Virus record (IMG/VR): IMGVR_UViG_3300025313_000944
Location: 1 to 64,000 of that record
Length of the DNA stretch: 64,000 bases
From: a virus
Strand: one strand, 5' to 3'
The translations under genes were made by a program, and so were the position numbers. A model generated the notes under the pieces. The model did not search any database, was not told the DNA's origin, and was given only the letters and a program-made list of their open reading frames with translations. Every line of letters starts with the position of its first letter. Position 1 is the first letter of the stretch. Below are positions 31,270 to 39,525 of this stretch, one piece after another.

Positions 31270-31466
31270 GAAAATTTATCTTGGGATTGTTAATGGTATT
31301 ATTCTTAACTTCGGGAGTGAATGTGTCGCAAGGCTGTCAAGCTTATAAACAAGTGCGTGTATGCAGAGGCAACATCTGCGAATATAGGTGGGAATGTGTT
31401 AGGTACGCAAATAGGTACACCCCACCGTTGCGTCAACCCAGACCTAATAGAATACCCAGACGATAA
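31266..31466 (+). CDS. Small secreted protein with Cys pairs
   Basis: 66 aa. Signal peptide MRKFILGLLMVLFLTSGVNVSQG, then cysteines at CQAYKQVRVC and ICEYRWEC (two likely disulphides) and a Pro/Arg tail. Envelope or extracellular. ATG 31266 overlaps the upstream stop (ATGA). Unrecognised. Confidence 0.6.
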   Translation: MRKFILGLLMVLFLTSGVNVSQGCQAYKQVRVCRGNICEYRWECVRYANRYTPPLRQPRPNRIPRR

Positions 31467-31483
31467 GTTGAAGGAAGATAATC

Positions 31484-32105
31484 ATGAAAAAGGAGAATGA
31501 TGCCTTGGTGGATCAGAAATACAACATCGTGTTGGCCGATCCGCCATGGCGCTGAATGCTTCAAAAACTGGTCTATGTCTGAATTAGTCAAGCGTGGGGA
31601 AAAGTGGGCACGCAAGAATGGTAGAAGTCCTTATCCTGTCATGCTGACAGAAGATATCGCTAAGTTGCCTGTATCTAATTTATCTGCGAAAGACAGTGTA
31701 TTATTTCTGTGGGCAACTTATCCAAAACTTGAAGATGCTTTATATGTTATGAAAAGCTGGGGTTGGGAGTACAAAACGGTTGCCTTCTCGTGGGTAAAAT
31801 TAAATCCATCTGGTGTAGGTTTCCACTTCGGGTTGGGGTACTGGACAAGGCAAAATCCTGAATTATGTCTACTGGGAACTAGAGGTCATCCCAAGCGGGT
31901 GAATAATTCTGTACCCAATTTGGTTATCTATCCGCGTGGAAAGCACAGTGCCAAGCCACCTGAAGTCAGAGATAGGATCGTTAAATTGATGGGTGATTTA
32001 CCGCGCGTAGAGTTGTTTGCCACAGAGGTAGTAGAGGATTGGGATGCCATTGGAGATCAAATAGACGGTCATGATATTCGTGAGGTATTAAATGAAACCA
32101 TTTAA
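31484..32105 (+). pseudogene. MT-A70-family DNA adenine methyltransferase, split by a +1 frameshift
   Basis: From ATG 31484 (AAGGAAG upstream) the frame reads YNIVLADPPWR, the essential motif IV, then hits TGA at 31553-31555. The rest of the enzyme continues without interruption in the +1 frame (CFKNWSMSELVK, SPYPVMLTEDIAKLP, DSVLFLWATYPKLEDALYVM, FSWVKLN, NPELCLLGTRG, KPPEVRDRIVKLMGD). Joining by skipping one base at CGC-TGA restores a normal MT-A70 order. So it is either a recent inactivation, a programmed +1 shift at a stop codon (as in prfB), or a sequencing error. Confidence 0.7.
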
Positions 32106-32304
32106 AGTACACTATAAGCTGAGTGAAGTTCTTAAGGGTGAACATTTCATTCAACGTGGATTAGTTCTTTACCGCAAGACTGAAGATGGTTACAAAGTGG
32201 TAGACACTGCTTTCGGGGAAGACCCCAACTTGGAAATTGAACAAGATGAAATAGTAGAAATAGTAAATCCACACGAGTGGTATTATACCACGGAGGAGAA
32301 TTAG
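32092..32304 (+). CDS. Hypothetical protein
   Basis: 70 aa, acidic C-terminal half (EDPNLEIEQDEIVEIV). Overlaps the methyltransferase end by 14 bases. No recognisable motif. Confidence 0.5.
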   Translation: MKPFKVHYKLSEVLKGEHFIQRGLVLYRKTEDGYKVVDTAFGEDPNLEIEQDEIVEIVNPHEWYYTTEEN

Positions 32305-32305
32305 G

Positions 32306-32617
32306 ATGGCTACAGTAGAGGTTTTTAATTATTTGAATGAAGTACCTGGTATACATTTGGCTTTACCAACGCGGTGTAAGTTGCCAGAATGTTATAGCAT
32401 GGTTTATTTTCCATACCATGTTTGGCGGCTTACTCTCAAGGAGAATAATTATTCGATGTTCTGGTTGTTTTGTTGTGAAGATCATAAAGCTAAATGGTTA
32501 GAGTTAATGTATAGTCAGTTCCACACTAGCATGGGTATAATGCAGCATGCTATTATTAAAGAGTTGGAACGAGTAAAAAAGGCGGCTGAATTATTGGAGG
32601 TTGAAAGTAATGGTTGA
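32306..32617 (+). CDS. Hypothetical protein
   Basis: 103 aa. Contains Cys residues (CKLPECYSMVYF and FCCEDHKAKW) that could bind zinc with nearby His; the C-terminus is helical. SD GGAGGAG before the ATG. Unrecognised. Confidence 0.55.
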   Translation: MATVEVFNYLNEVPGIHLALPTRCKLPECYSMVYFPYHVWRLTLKENNYSMFWLFCCEDHKAKWLELMYSQFHTSMGIMQHAIIKELERVKKAAELLEVESNG

Positions 32618-32756
32618 GTTGGCTTTATTTTTGGCTGGATTTTTTGTAGGGTCGTTCATCTTCGGTTGGTTATACGCCAACGAGCGTGATAAAGTTAAAG
32701 AATTGACTGTTTTACTTAACACCCGCTTGGGTGATATTGCTAGAAAGGTTAAATGA
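32610..32756 (+). CDS. Small membrane-anchored protein
   Basis: 48 aa: MVELALFLAGFFVGSFIFGW is an N-terminal membrane helix, followed by a charged helix ERDKVKELTVLLNTRLGDI. GGAGG lies 9 bases before the ATG. It overlaps the upstream stop by eight bases and the next ATG by four. Confidence 0.65.
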   Translation: MVELALFLAGFFVGSFIFGWLYANERDKVKELTVLLNTRLGDIARKVK

Positions 32757-33160
32757 TGATTAAAGAGTTGCTACTTACAGGGTTGGTATTAGCCAGTTGT
32801 GTGTCTTCTCAACCTCCAGTTAGCCCGGTACCAACACCGATTGTGTGTGATGTAGAGTGGGCTGATTTAGAGTATAGCATTCCGCTCTATCCGGCGGGAG
32901 AATACTTGCTTACCTTTGAAGCCAAATCCGTGGAACAATATGGTGAGCATGCTTTGGTAGTTGGTGTAGAAGTTAACACCGGTCAGGTAGTCGAGATGGG
33001 TGAGTATCAAGGTGAGTTGTTGATAGTTGGAACCCTCTATACAGTACGAGCCATATTCATGTCCTCCCAAGATGGTAGACCTATCTTCGCTTTAATTGAG
33101 GTAGTTAAGGTGGAGAGTGTAGTTGAACCTACGCCGGCTATTATAGGAGACCAGGTTTAA
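32753..33160 (+). CDS. Predicted lipoprotein
   Basis: 135 aa. Signal peptide with lipobox LVLASC (Cys16), then a Pro-rich linker and a beta-rich domain (YLLTFEAKSVEQYG, ALVVGVEVNTGQVVEMG) like small OB/SH3-type barrels. Exported and lipid-anchored, so possibly a superinfection-exclusion or envelope protein. It starts at ATG 32753 or 32756. Confidence 0.65.
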   Translation: MMIKELLLTGLVLASCVSSQPPVSPVPTPIVCDVEWADLEYSIPLYPAGEYLLTFEAKSVEQYGEHALVVGVEVNTGQVVEMGEYQGELLIVGTLYTVRAIFMSSQDGRPIFALIEVVKVESVVEPTPAIIGDQV

Positions 33161-35181
33161 TGGAGCATAAGCTTACGCCAATGGCAGAACAAATCCTACA
33201 GAAGAGATATGTTCATTCTGCTTTGGGAGAAAAGGATTGGAGTGACGTTGTCGAAAGAGTGTTGAATCATGTCATCCCACAAGAAAAAGATAAATACCGT
33301 GAGATTTTACTTGAACGCTATTTCGTACCCAATAGCCCTACTCTTGTTAATGCTGGCTCCTCTAATCTTAGCCTTTCTGCTTGCTATGTTGTACCTTTCG
33401 AGGATTCATTAGAAGACATTGCACATACTAAATATGCTTTTCTTAAAGTGTGCCAGAAAGGTGGTGGTTGTGGTACTACACTTTCTAATTTAAGACCTCA
33501 AGGAATGCCTGTTGCTGGTAGTGCTCACTCTATAGCAGCAGGGCCGATTGGATTTTTTAGTTCTATTTGTAGAGATATGGAAATTATGTCGGAGACTAGG
33601 TTCAGACATATGGCCATGATGGGTACGATGAGTTGTTCTCATCCTGACATAGAGAAATTCATTTTGGCTAAAACTGAAGAAGGTACATTACCAACCACTA
33701 ACATCTCAGTGATGGCTACAGATGAATTCATGCAAGCAGCCATTGATGGGGAAAATTGGTTAGCTGCGTTCTATGGCCCACACGATACGAGTATATCCAG
33801 AACCTTCAGTGCCAAGCGACTGTTAGATTTAATAGCCAAACAGGCTTGGCTTAATGGTGAACCTGGTTTGCTGTTTGAAACCAGAATAAATGAAGACACA
33901 CCATATAAATATTCTGGTCAATATATTTATGCAACCAATCCTTGCGGTGAACAACCGTTGCCACCATATGGTGTTTGCAATCTTGGCAGCATTGATCTCA
34001 GTAAATATTATAAATCATATATATCAGACTTGAGTAAAGTTATAGATTGGGAATTGTTGGGGCAGCACATAAGATTGGCTGTAGAATTTCTGGATAATAT
34101 AATTGATGTTTCGGTTTGGCCTTTGCCGGAAATAGAAGAGTGGGTTAAAGACAACCGCCCAATCGGTTTAGGTGTTATGGGTTTTGCCGATCTGTTACTA
34201 ATGATGGGTATAGAATATGGAAGTTTGGAATCAATCAATTTGGCCGAAGATTTGGGTGAATTTATTTATGAGGTTGCCCACAAAAGAAGTATCGAGCTTG
34301 GTCAAGAAAGAAATATACCACAAGCATGTAAAGTATTGCCTGAACCTAGACGTAATGTTACTATAATCTCTGTGGCCCCAACGGGCACTATCAGTCTATT
34401 AGCCGGGTGTAGTTCTGGCATAGAGCCAATTTATGCTCCTACAACAATTAGAACGGACAAGACAGGGACTTATACGCTAAGACATCCTTATGAGACAACA
34501 TCTTATTTCAAGTCAGCTATAAATGATGATCCCAACAAAGTCGTTACGTGGAAAGAACACATCGACATTCAAGCAGCTTGGCAAAAGCATTGTGACAGCG
34601 GAATCTCCAAGACAATTAATTTCCCCAACACAGCCACAGTGGATGATATTCGGGATGCTTTTGTATATGCTTGGCGCTCTGGCTGTAAAGGCGTTGCGGT
34701 CTATCGAGATGGTTCCAGACAGGAACAAGTTCTGAGTCAGAAAAAATTTTGGCCAAAGAATGAGCCGGTTACACAGGAAATTACACCCAAAGAGAGACCC
34801 TATACTTTAGATTCAAAGACTGTCAAGGTGACTAATGGTGGTGAGGGGAATGTTTACATCACGGTATCATACCAAGACGCTGCACCCAGAGAGGTTTTCG
34901 TCAATACTGCAAACCTACTTCTACATGAAGTTCAAGCCAGGGATGGCTTTGCTAGGTTATCTTCTTTGGCTTTGAAGTATGGTGTTCCAATCACAGAATT
35001 GATAAAAGAATTGAGACAAATTCCAGCCCAATCTTTGAAATCTGTACCTCTAATGATAGCTAAAGTATTAGAAGAATTAGAAATGCCGCAGGGTACCTGC
35101 CCCAGTTGTAAAGTTGGGGTATTAGAAATGGTTGAAGGTTGCAAAAAATGTTCAACTTGTGGCTTTAGTGAGTGTAATTAA
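33160..35181 (+). CDS. nrdJ: Class II (adenosylcobalamin-dependent) ribonucleotide reductase
   Basis: 673 aa. NPCGEQPLPPYGVCNLGSID and the N-terminal SPTLVNAGSSNLSLSACYVVP are characteristic of the B12-type/NrdJ family; GGGCGTTLSNLRPQG and VAPTGTISLLAGCSSGIEP also fit. The C-terminus has the zinc/redox cysteines CPSCKVGV...CKKCSTCGFSEC. It reduces ribonucleotides to dNTPs without oxygen or a second subunit, so works with host-supplied cobalamin. Starts overlapping the lipoprotein stop. No phage thioredoxin seen. Confidence 0.93.
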   Translation: MEHKLTPMAEQILQKRYVHSALGEKDWSDVVERVLNHVIPQEKDKYREILLERYFVPNSPTLVNAGSSNLSLSACYVVPFEDSLEDIAHTKYAFLKVCQKGGGCGTTLSNLRPQGMPVAGSAHSIAAGPIGFFSSICRDMEIMSETRFRHMAMMGTMSCSHPDIEKFILAKTEEGTLPTTNISVMATDEFMQAAIDGENWLAAFYGPHDTSISRTFSAKRLLDLIAKQAWLNGEPGLLFETRINEDTPYKYSGQYIYATNPCGEQPLPPYGVCNLGSIDLSKYYKSYISDLSKVIDWELLGQHIRLAVEFLDNIIDVSVWPLPEIEEWVKDNRPIGLGVMGFADLLLMMGIEYGSLESINLAEDLGEFIYEVAHKRSIELGQERNIPQACKVLPEPRRNVTIISVAPTGTISLLAGCSSGIEPIYAPTTIRTDKTGTYTLRHPYETTSYFKSAINDDPNKVVTWKEHIDIQAAWQKHCDSGISKTINFPNTATVDDIRDAFVYAWRSGCKGVAVYRDGSRQEQVLSQKKFWPKNEPVTQEITPKERPYTLDSKTVKVTNGGEGNVYITVSYQDAAPREVFVNTANLLLHEVQARDGFARLSSLALKYGVPITELIKELRQIPAQSLKSVPLMIAKVLEELEMPQGTCPSCKVGVLEMVEGCKKCSTCGFSECN

Positions 35182-35182
35182 A

Positions 35183-35350
35183 ATGGGATTATTTAGTAAA
35201 GCTAAAGAAATTGAAATTGCTGTGGAAAAGATTGCCAAAGCTCTACAGTCCGGTGTTGAAGAAGTTGCCGAGATACAACAAGCCTTGAATGATGTATCTA
35301 AAAGTTATGCCAAATTGAGTAAGATTTTGGATAAGAAAGGTAAACAATGA
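35183..35350 (+). CDS. Small helical protein
   Basis: 55 aa from ATG 35183 (one base after the nrdJ stop). Entirely helical, amphipathic (KAKEIEIAVEKIAKALQSG, SKSYAKLSKILDKKGKQ). Overlaps the next gene by four bases (ATGA). Unknown; perhaps an oligomerising regulator. Confidence 0.6.
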   Translation: MGLFSKAKEIEIAVEKIAKALQSGVEEVAEIQQALNDVSKSYAKLSKILDKKGKQ

Positions 35351-35544
35351 AAGATTATAAGGAAACAACTTCGTTTGAAATCTATGGGGAAGATGACCAA
35401 CCACTATCTTTAGAATTTAAATGTCCAATTTGTGGTGATCATATTTATTGGGATGAAGACAAAGAAGGGGATGTTTGGATAGTTACTTGTCTTAATTGTT
35501 TCAATGCAATTGATGTTCATTTGAAATTGGTATTGGAATGGTAA
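35347..35544 (+). CDS. Zinc-ribbon protein
   Basis: 65 aa with FKCPICGDHIYWDEDKEGDV and TCLNCFNAI: CxxC...CxxC zinc ribbon. Likely binds nucleic acid or partner. Ends one base before the next ATG. Confidence 0.6.
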   Translation: MKDYKETTSFEIYGEDDQPLSLEFKCPICGDHIYWDEDKEGDVWIVTCLNCFNAIDVHLKLVLEW

Positions 35545-35545
35545 A

Positions 35546-36067
35546 ATGATTTGGTTCACTTCTGATCACCACCTAGGTCATGCCAACATAATCAAGTACT
35601 GTAATAGACCGTTCTCCAACGTAGAAGAAATGGACCAAGAGTTGATCCGGCGCTGGAATGAGGTGGTAAACCACAACGATATAGTTTATCACCTAGGAGA
35701 TTTAACCTTGGGGGATGCCCGCGTTGCCCGAAATTATGTGAAGCAATTGAATGGCAATATCCGAGTTCTAGGTGCAGATTATCACCACGACAAACGTTGG
35801 ATACATGGTGCTCAGATCGAATCCAAAAGCGGAATAAAATTAACCGTGCTTCAGCCGGTAGAAGTCTTGCTGGGTTTGTTGGAAGTGCCCATAGTGTTAT
35901 GTCACTTCCCATTCGCAATATGGGATAGAAAACATTTCGGATCAATCCACCTCCACGGCCACAGCCATTGCAATTATAAAGGTGAAGGTAAAATCTTGGA
36001 CGTTGGTGCAGATTGTTGGAGCTTTTATCCAATGTCTCTAGATGAAATTAGAAAGAGGTTTGAATGA
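35546..36067 (+). CDS. Calcineurin-like metallophosphoesterase
   Basis: 173 aa. TSDHHLGHANIIKYC (D-x-H with following His), HLGDLTLGD (GDxx), GADYHHDKRW in place of GNHD, CHFPFAIWD and HLHGHSHCNY (GHxH) complete the two-metal site. Related phage enzymes are cyclic-phosphate or nucleotide phosphodiesterases. May repair RNA ends with the ligase, or remove signalling nucleotides. Four-base overlap with the next gene. Confidence 0.8.
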   Translation: MIWFTSDHHLGHANIIKYCNRPFSNVEEMDQELIRRWNEVVNHNDIVYHLGDLTLGDARVARNYVKQLNGNIRVLGADYHHDKRWIHGAQIESKSGIKLTVLQPVEVLLGLLEVPIVLCHFPFAIWDRKHFGSIHLHGHSHCNYKGEGKILDVGADCWSFYPMSLDEIRKRFE

Positions 36068-36438
36068 AGATAGGAATTGATATTGATGGTACGCTGACCA
36101 AATACCCAGAATTCTTTATGGAGTTGGGTAGGTTATTTCGACAAGCGGGACACAAAGTTTATTTGATTACCGGGTTGGGTGAGGATGGTTTGAATAAACG
36201 CATAGATAAATATTGGGGCAACATTTTTTTGGATGATTCCTTCTATGACCATATTTATACTACAGCTTATTATAATTCGGATGAGATAAAATTAATAGGT
36301 ATAGAACCGGACAATGAGAAAATAGTTGGTAGATTTAAACAAAGAATGTGCAAAGAGTTAGGTGTAGATATAATGTTTGATGACCAAGCTTCTACTCATA
36401 GAGAGTTTGGCGATGTGCCTATATTTGAGGTGAAATAA
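36064..36438 (+). CDS. HAD-superfamily phosphatase
   Basis: 124 aa. N-terminal DxDGT motif in GIDIDGTLTKYPEFF, later ITGLGEDG and MFDDQASTH (acidic motif IV DD). Small 5'-nucleotidase-like enzyme, likely dephosphorylating deoxynucleotides or another small phosphate. Overlaps both neighbours. Confidence 0.75.
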   Translation: MKIGIDIDGTLTKYPEFFMELGRLFRQAGHKVYLITGLGEDGLNKRIDKYWGNIFLDDSFYDHIYTTAYYNSDEIKLIGIEPDNEKIVGRFKQRMCKELGVDIMFDDQASTHREFGDVPIFEVK

Positions 36439-37196
36439 TGTCAGAACAAATTTATGTTAATGATTTAAGACTTGATGGTGATTCGACTTTTTCTCTTGTC
36501 CCACGCTGTACTACGTTTGAGGATATCAACCGGTACTTCTTTACTACTATTGATCGCCAGTATGGTTGGGATTTGGCTCCCAACGGGGAACTAGTTTTTA
36601 AGTTGGTCGGGTTTAGTATACGAACTGGCCCATCTTTCTTTAATAAAGTTATGAAGCCAGACGCTACCCCATTGCCTGGGGTACTGATGAATGCTTACTA
36701 CCCCAATTTTCAGGCAGACCCAAGTTGGGAGCCACTACCACGCTACGAAGCCCGTGCCTTCGGCGACTTTACGAATAGTGAGGGTGTTTGGGGATTGGCT
36801 ATTGGGGGATTGCTTCTAAATTTAGAAGGTAGAAAAGGGCCACTGACGTTATGGCCGTTCATTGGTGCAAATAATACTCCACCTAGATACAGTGATGCCG
36901 TTCGCAATGTCGGTTGGTACCCAGCTACCGACCACCTAGCGGTACACCCAGAGTGGCAAATCGTTATGAAGACGGGTGGTGTTACACCACCTAGTGGTAA
37001 CACCGGTCTGTGGCTGTACAAAGATGGTCAAGCTTATGCTTTCATTCCGGCAATCGGCGGGCAACCACCCACCTCTGGATTTAATGGTCTGGCTTTCGAC
37101 GATGGTACCAATCTAGCTTGGCACGTAGAAGGTCAGCTTGGTACGCCGGAAACAAGAAGCCTTTTCGCCAGAGTGAGAGGTTGGCTAAATGGTTAA
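36438..37196 (+). CDS. Hypothetical protein, possibly a carbohydrate-binding or structural protein
   Basis: 252 aa, rich in aromatic, Pro and Gly residues (DPSWEPLPRYEARAFGDF, NNTPPRYSDAVRNVGW), with beta-type phrases GLWLYKDGQAYAFIP. It resembles secreted or virion beta proteins more than an enzyme, but lies in the replication/metabolism block and lacks a signal peptide. Not recognised. Overlaps the next gene by eight bases. Confidence 0.55.
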   Translation: MSEQIYVNDLRLDGDSTFSLVPRCTTFEDINRYFFTTIDRQYGWDLAPNGELVFKLVGFSIRTGPSFFNKVMKPDATPLPGVLMNAYYPNFQADPSWEPLPRYEARAFGDFTNSEGVWGLAIGGLLLNLEGRKGPLTLWPFIGANNTPPRYSDAVRNVGWYPATDHLAVHPEWQIVMKTGGVTPPSGNTGLWLYKDGQAYAFIPAIGGQPPTSGFNGLAFDDGTNLAWHVEGQLGTPETRSLFARVRGWLNG

Positions 37197-37452
37197 GAGA
37201 AAGTTGATGCCTTTCCCCAAAGCCGAGCAACCAATTGTCTTGGTAATAAATAGATTTGAAACTCTATGTGGAGAATGCAATAAGAATATAGACAGTATGG
37301 CTAAAGTCTGCAAATTTTGCGGAGCCAAGTTTACCCATTCAACTACAACCTGTCCACTGACTTGGATGGTGAGCAATGTTCAAAACTTGAGAAAAGATTT
37401 GGCTTTTATATCCAAGGAAGAATTGGTAAACTTGGGAAAAATTTATTTGTAG
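37189..37452 (+). CDS. Zinc-ribbon protein, last gene of the rightward block
   Basis: 87 aa: CGECNKNI then CKFCGAKF form the zinc ribbon (x15 between pairs); a helical tail follows (NLRKDLAFISKEELVNLG). Followed by a 180-base intergenic region and a terminator shared with the leftward block. Confidence 0.6.
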   Translation: MVKRKLMPFPKAEQPIVLVINRFETLCGECNKNIDSMAKVCKFCGAKFTHSTTTCPLTWMVSNVQNLRKDLAFISKEELVNLGKIYL

Positions 37453-37566
37453 TTTGAAAAAAATTCTGGGCAGAAAATCGTGCCTTTTATAGAATTCTGA
37501 CTTTCTGTTTATCACCAAGCTTAGCTAATAGGTATAGCTATAAGATGCTATAGGAAGAGATAAAAC

Positions 37567-37577
37567 GGTAGCATACC
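37567..37577 (+). repeat. GGTAGCATACC element (solitary copy)
   Basis: Exact copy of the 11-base element (GGTA-GCA-TACC) repeated at 55153, 60426, 60505, 60634, 60665 (inverted) and 60878. It lies between convergent blocks here. The rest of 37453-37599 holds no gene. Confidence 0.6.
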
Positions 37578-37599
37578 CCAAGCGGCTATGGGCAAAAGA

Positions 37600-37629
37600 A
37601 AACCCCCACCCTACTTAGGGTGAGGGTTT
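37600..37629 (-). terminator. Intrinsic terminator for the leftward block C, probably shared
   Basis: AAACCCCCACCCTA (37600-37613) pairs with TAGGGTGAGGGTTT (37616-37629) with one mismatch; on the minus strand it is followed by TTCTTTTG. It lies five bases beyond the final leftward stop, between convergent operons, so it likely stops leftward transcription and may also slow rightward transcription. Confidence 0.8.
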
Positions 37630-37634
37630 GATCC

Positions 37635-37832
37635 CTACATATATGTATGTAATGAGGGCTCCCTATTGGTTCGACCTCTGTATTTTATAATCCAACCACT
37701 TGGTATCATTTGTTTGGATTTTGTCAAAGCTTCTTCTCTATCCTTTCCATCTTGGACTATCCAACCATGTTGGCCTGTATTTCCCCAACCGTGACCGCCG
37801 TCAACACACCTGATTAGGAACATGTAATTCAT
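37635..37832 (-). CDS. Hypothetical protein
   Basis: 65 aa from ATG 37832 behind AAGGAGAAAAAA: MNYMFLIRCVDGGHGWGNTG, a His/Gly/Trp-rich short beta protein. Last gene of the leftward block. No family recognised. Confidence 0.55.
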   Translation of the reverse strand: MNYMFLIRCVDGGHGWGNTGQHGWIVQDGKDREEALTKSKQMIPSGWIIKYRGRTNREPSLHTYM

Positions 37833-37842
37833 TTTTTTCTCC

Positions 37843-38139
37843 TTAAGTATAGAATAGGTTGCCCGCTTCCGAGTTCCAGCGGTGCAACTTGACCACCTCT
37901 TTATAAATAGCACTTCTTTCAGCAGCGGTAGATGGCTGACCACCTACAAAGAGTGGTTGATATTTTGCTTCGATTTCTCGTTGGAGTTCTAACAGCTTGG
38001 CCAAGTATTCCTCATTAGCCAGCATTAGGGTTTGGAAATCTTCAGCAGAGACCGGGACTGAGTAACCTTTTTCATCAACGGTGTCAATAACCAGGTAACT
38101 GTTATCCTTGGTGTCGATTGGTGCAAATTGCAAATCCAT
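37843..38139 (-). CDS. Hypothetical protein, paralogue of 39029-39325
   Basis: 98 aa. Paralogous over its whole length to the gene at 39029 (EYLAKLLELQREIEAKYQP versus EYLTKLLDLQENIRIKYEP, then GGQP-x-xxxERxAI). N-terminal strands and a coiled-coil C-terminal half. Function unknown. Confidence 0.65.
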   Translation of the reverse strand: MDLQFAPIDTKDNSYLVIDTVDEKGYSVPVSAEDFQTLMLANEEYLAKLLELQREIEAKYQPLFVGGQPSTAAERSAIYKEVVKLHRWNSEAGNLFYT

Positions 38140-38150
38140 TTTATTTCTTC

Positions 38151-38534
38151 TTATATGTCAAATATTCGTATGCCATCACGAGTGATAGTAATAGATGGCA
38201 ACCCACTTTTTGAGCCAAACCCCACGTCCAACTTGGCTGATGCATAGCTAGGAATGTAGATATGAATTTCAGCATGACCCTCGCCGGTTTCCTCCACCCA
38301 AATATTTAGCTGTTCGCGGTTGGCTCTCTTGAGATTATGTTGGAAAGTTGCAGTTTGTTGGTGGATATAATCTGCTGTTATGCGAGGTAGGAACTTCTCA
38401 AGAAAGTGTACCCATTCCTGCATCTCTGCCGGATAGCACCTAGGACAGAAAGCTTGACCCAAGATGAAACTGGGGGGTCCACCGAACCTTTCAGAATTTT
38501 CCGCACCACACTTGTTGCACTCGTACTCTGGCAT
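38151..38534 (-). CDS. Zinc-finger-containing hypothetical protein
   Basis: 127 aa. CNKCGAEN and, 19 residues on, CPRCYP form the zinc ribbon at the N-terminus; the C-terminus is a small beta domain (HAEIHIYIPSYASAKLD, ending ITRDGIRIFDI). Overlaps the upstream gene by one base. Confidence 0.6.
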   Translation of the reverse strand: MPEYECNKCGAENSERFGGPPSFILGQAFCPRCYPAEMQEWVHFLEKFLPRITADYIHQQTATFQHNLKRANREQLNIWVEETGEGHAEIHIYIPSYASAKLDVGFGSKSGLPSITITRDGIRIFDI

Positions 38535-38728
38535 TATGAACGTACCTCCGTAAAATCGTAGAATGTTTTCAGGACCATATCCATGACATGGTCCAAGTCA
38601 CTACTTTCCGCAAAGTCAAGGTCGAATTCGCGCGGAAAATTCTCTACCGAATCATATACATATAGATACGGCATCATGATCTTGACCAATTTTTGCAGAA
38701 ATTCTAGGTCTCTTTTTGAGCTTCTCAT
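38534..38728 (-). CDS. Hypothetical protein
   Basis: 64 aa, helical and acidic (DLDFAESSDLDHVMDMVLKT). Adjacent stop/start with both neighbours. Unrecognised. Confidence 0.5.
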   Translation of the reverse strand: MRSSKRDLEFLQKLVKIMMPYLYVYDSVENFPREFDLDFAESSDLDHVMDMVLKTFYDFTEVRS

Positions 38729-39019
38729 TCAGGCATTCCCATCGTAATTTGGTGTTGGGGTGGGTGTTACCGGAACCACCGGCTTGGCTGCTTGTGGAGG
38801 CCAAGTGAACCCCACAGATGGCTGCTCCCACCATTCAGCTTTCTGCAATTCTAGAATGTAGTTATCACATAGTGATTGGTGTCCGGTGTCGGCCATGCAC
38901 TTGTCCCAAATTCCGCGGTAGTATTCTTGCTCCATTTTATTTTCTGTCAGCCTACCCAACAGTAAGCCCAAGATTATACCCAAAACCACAGTGATGATTG
39001 ATACTTTACCGAATTTCAT
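38729..39019 (-). CDS. Membrane-anchored hypothetical protein
   Basis: 96 aa. N-terminal single membrane helix (VSIITVVLGIILGLLLGRL), then a helical region with two Cys (CMADTGHQSLC) and a Pro/Thr-rich C-terminus (VPVTPTPTPNYDGNA). Likely anchored outside the membrane. SD AGGAGG before ATG. Confidence 0.6.
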   Translation of the reverse strand: MKFGKVSIITVVLGIILGLLLGRLTENKMEQEYYRGIWDKCMADTGHQSLCDNYILELQKAEWWEQPSVGFTWPPQAAKPVVPVTPTPTPNYDGNA

Positions 39020-39028
39020 TTTAACCTC

Positions 39029-39325
39029 CTAATGGTAATACAATCCCTTTTTGGCTGTATCGTTCAACTTGGTAAGTTCAGATAACTTATTGTCAATTGC
39101 ATCTCTTTCTTGCCATGTGGCTGGTTGTCCTCCTTTAAGTTGTGGTTCATATTTGATTCTGATATTTTCTTGCAAATCCAGCAACTTGGTTAGGTATTCA
39201 TCTTGGGCCAAGATTAGGGTACGGTAGTCTTCCAGCGAATTAAGAAATCGCTCCCAACCATTATCCGCCACGATCTCAATGATATCGCATTCTTTGGAGT
39301 CTATTTGTGCAAACCTGAATTTTAT
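39029..39325 (-). CDS. Hypothetical protein, paralogue of 37843-38139, probable ATA start
   Basis: 98 aa if started at ATA (39325), which lies five bases after a perfect AGGAGG and aligns codon-for-codon with the ATG of its paralogue (FRFAQIDSKECDII versus LQFAPIDTKDNSYL), giving exactly the same length. The first standard start, GTG at 39271, would lose 18 conserved residues and has no ribosome site. So an unusual ATA start is likely. Confidence 0.6.
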   Translation of the reverse strand: MKFRFAQIDSKECDIIEIVADNGWERFLNSLEDYRTLILAQDEYLTKLLDLQENIRIKYEPQLKGGQPATWQERDAIDNKLSELTKLNDTAKKGLYYH

Positions 39326-39327
39326 TT

Positions 39328-39525
39328 TTACCTCCTACCCTCAGGGGTGACTGACACTAGGGGCACGTCTGGTACGCCAAATGTAGCCCTGTAATCCACA
39401 GTAACTTGGGACGTGATGGGATACGGTGCCTCGGTAAATTTTGGAATTCGTGGGTCTAAGTCACAGGCTAGCGACATTGCTAGCAATACCACCACAGCCA
39501 ATAGAATCATTAGGTACTTTTTCAC
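39328..39525 (-). CDS. Predicted lipoprotein
   Basis: 65 aa. Signal peptide (KKYLMILLAVVVLLAMSLAC) with lipobox Cys in SLAC, then a short extracellular part (DLDPRIPKFTEAPYPI). GTG start overlapping the previous stop as GTGA, GGAGG six bases upstream; a GTG three bases earlier is an alternative. Function unknown. Confidence 0.6.
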   Translation of the reverse strand: MKKYLMILLAVVVLLAMSLACDLDPRIPKFTEAPYPITSQVTVDYRATFGVPDVPLVSVTPEGRR

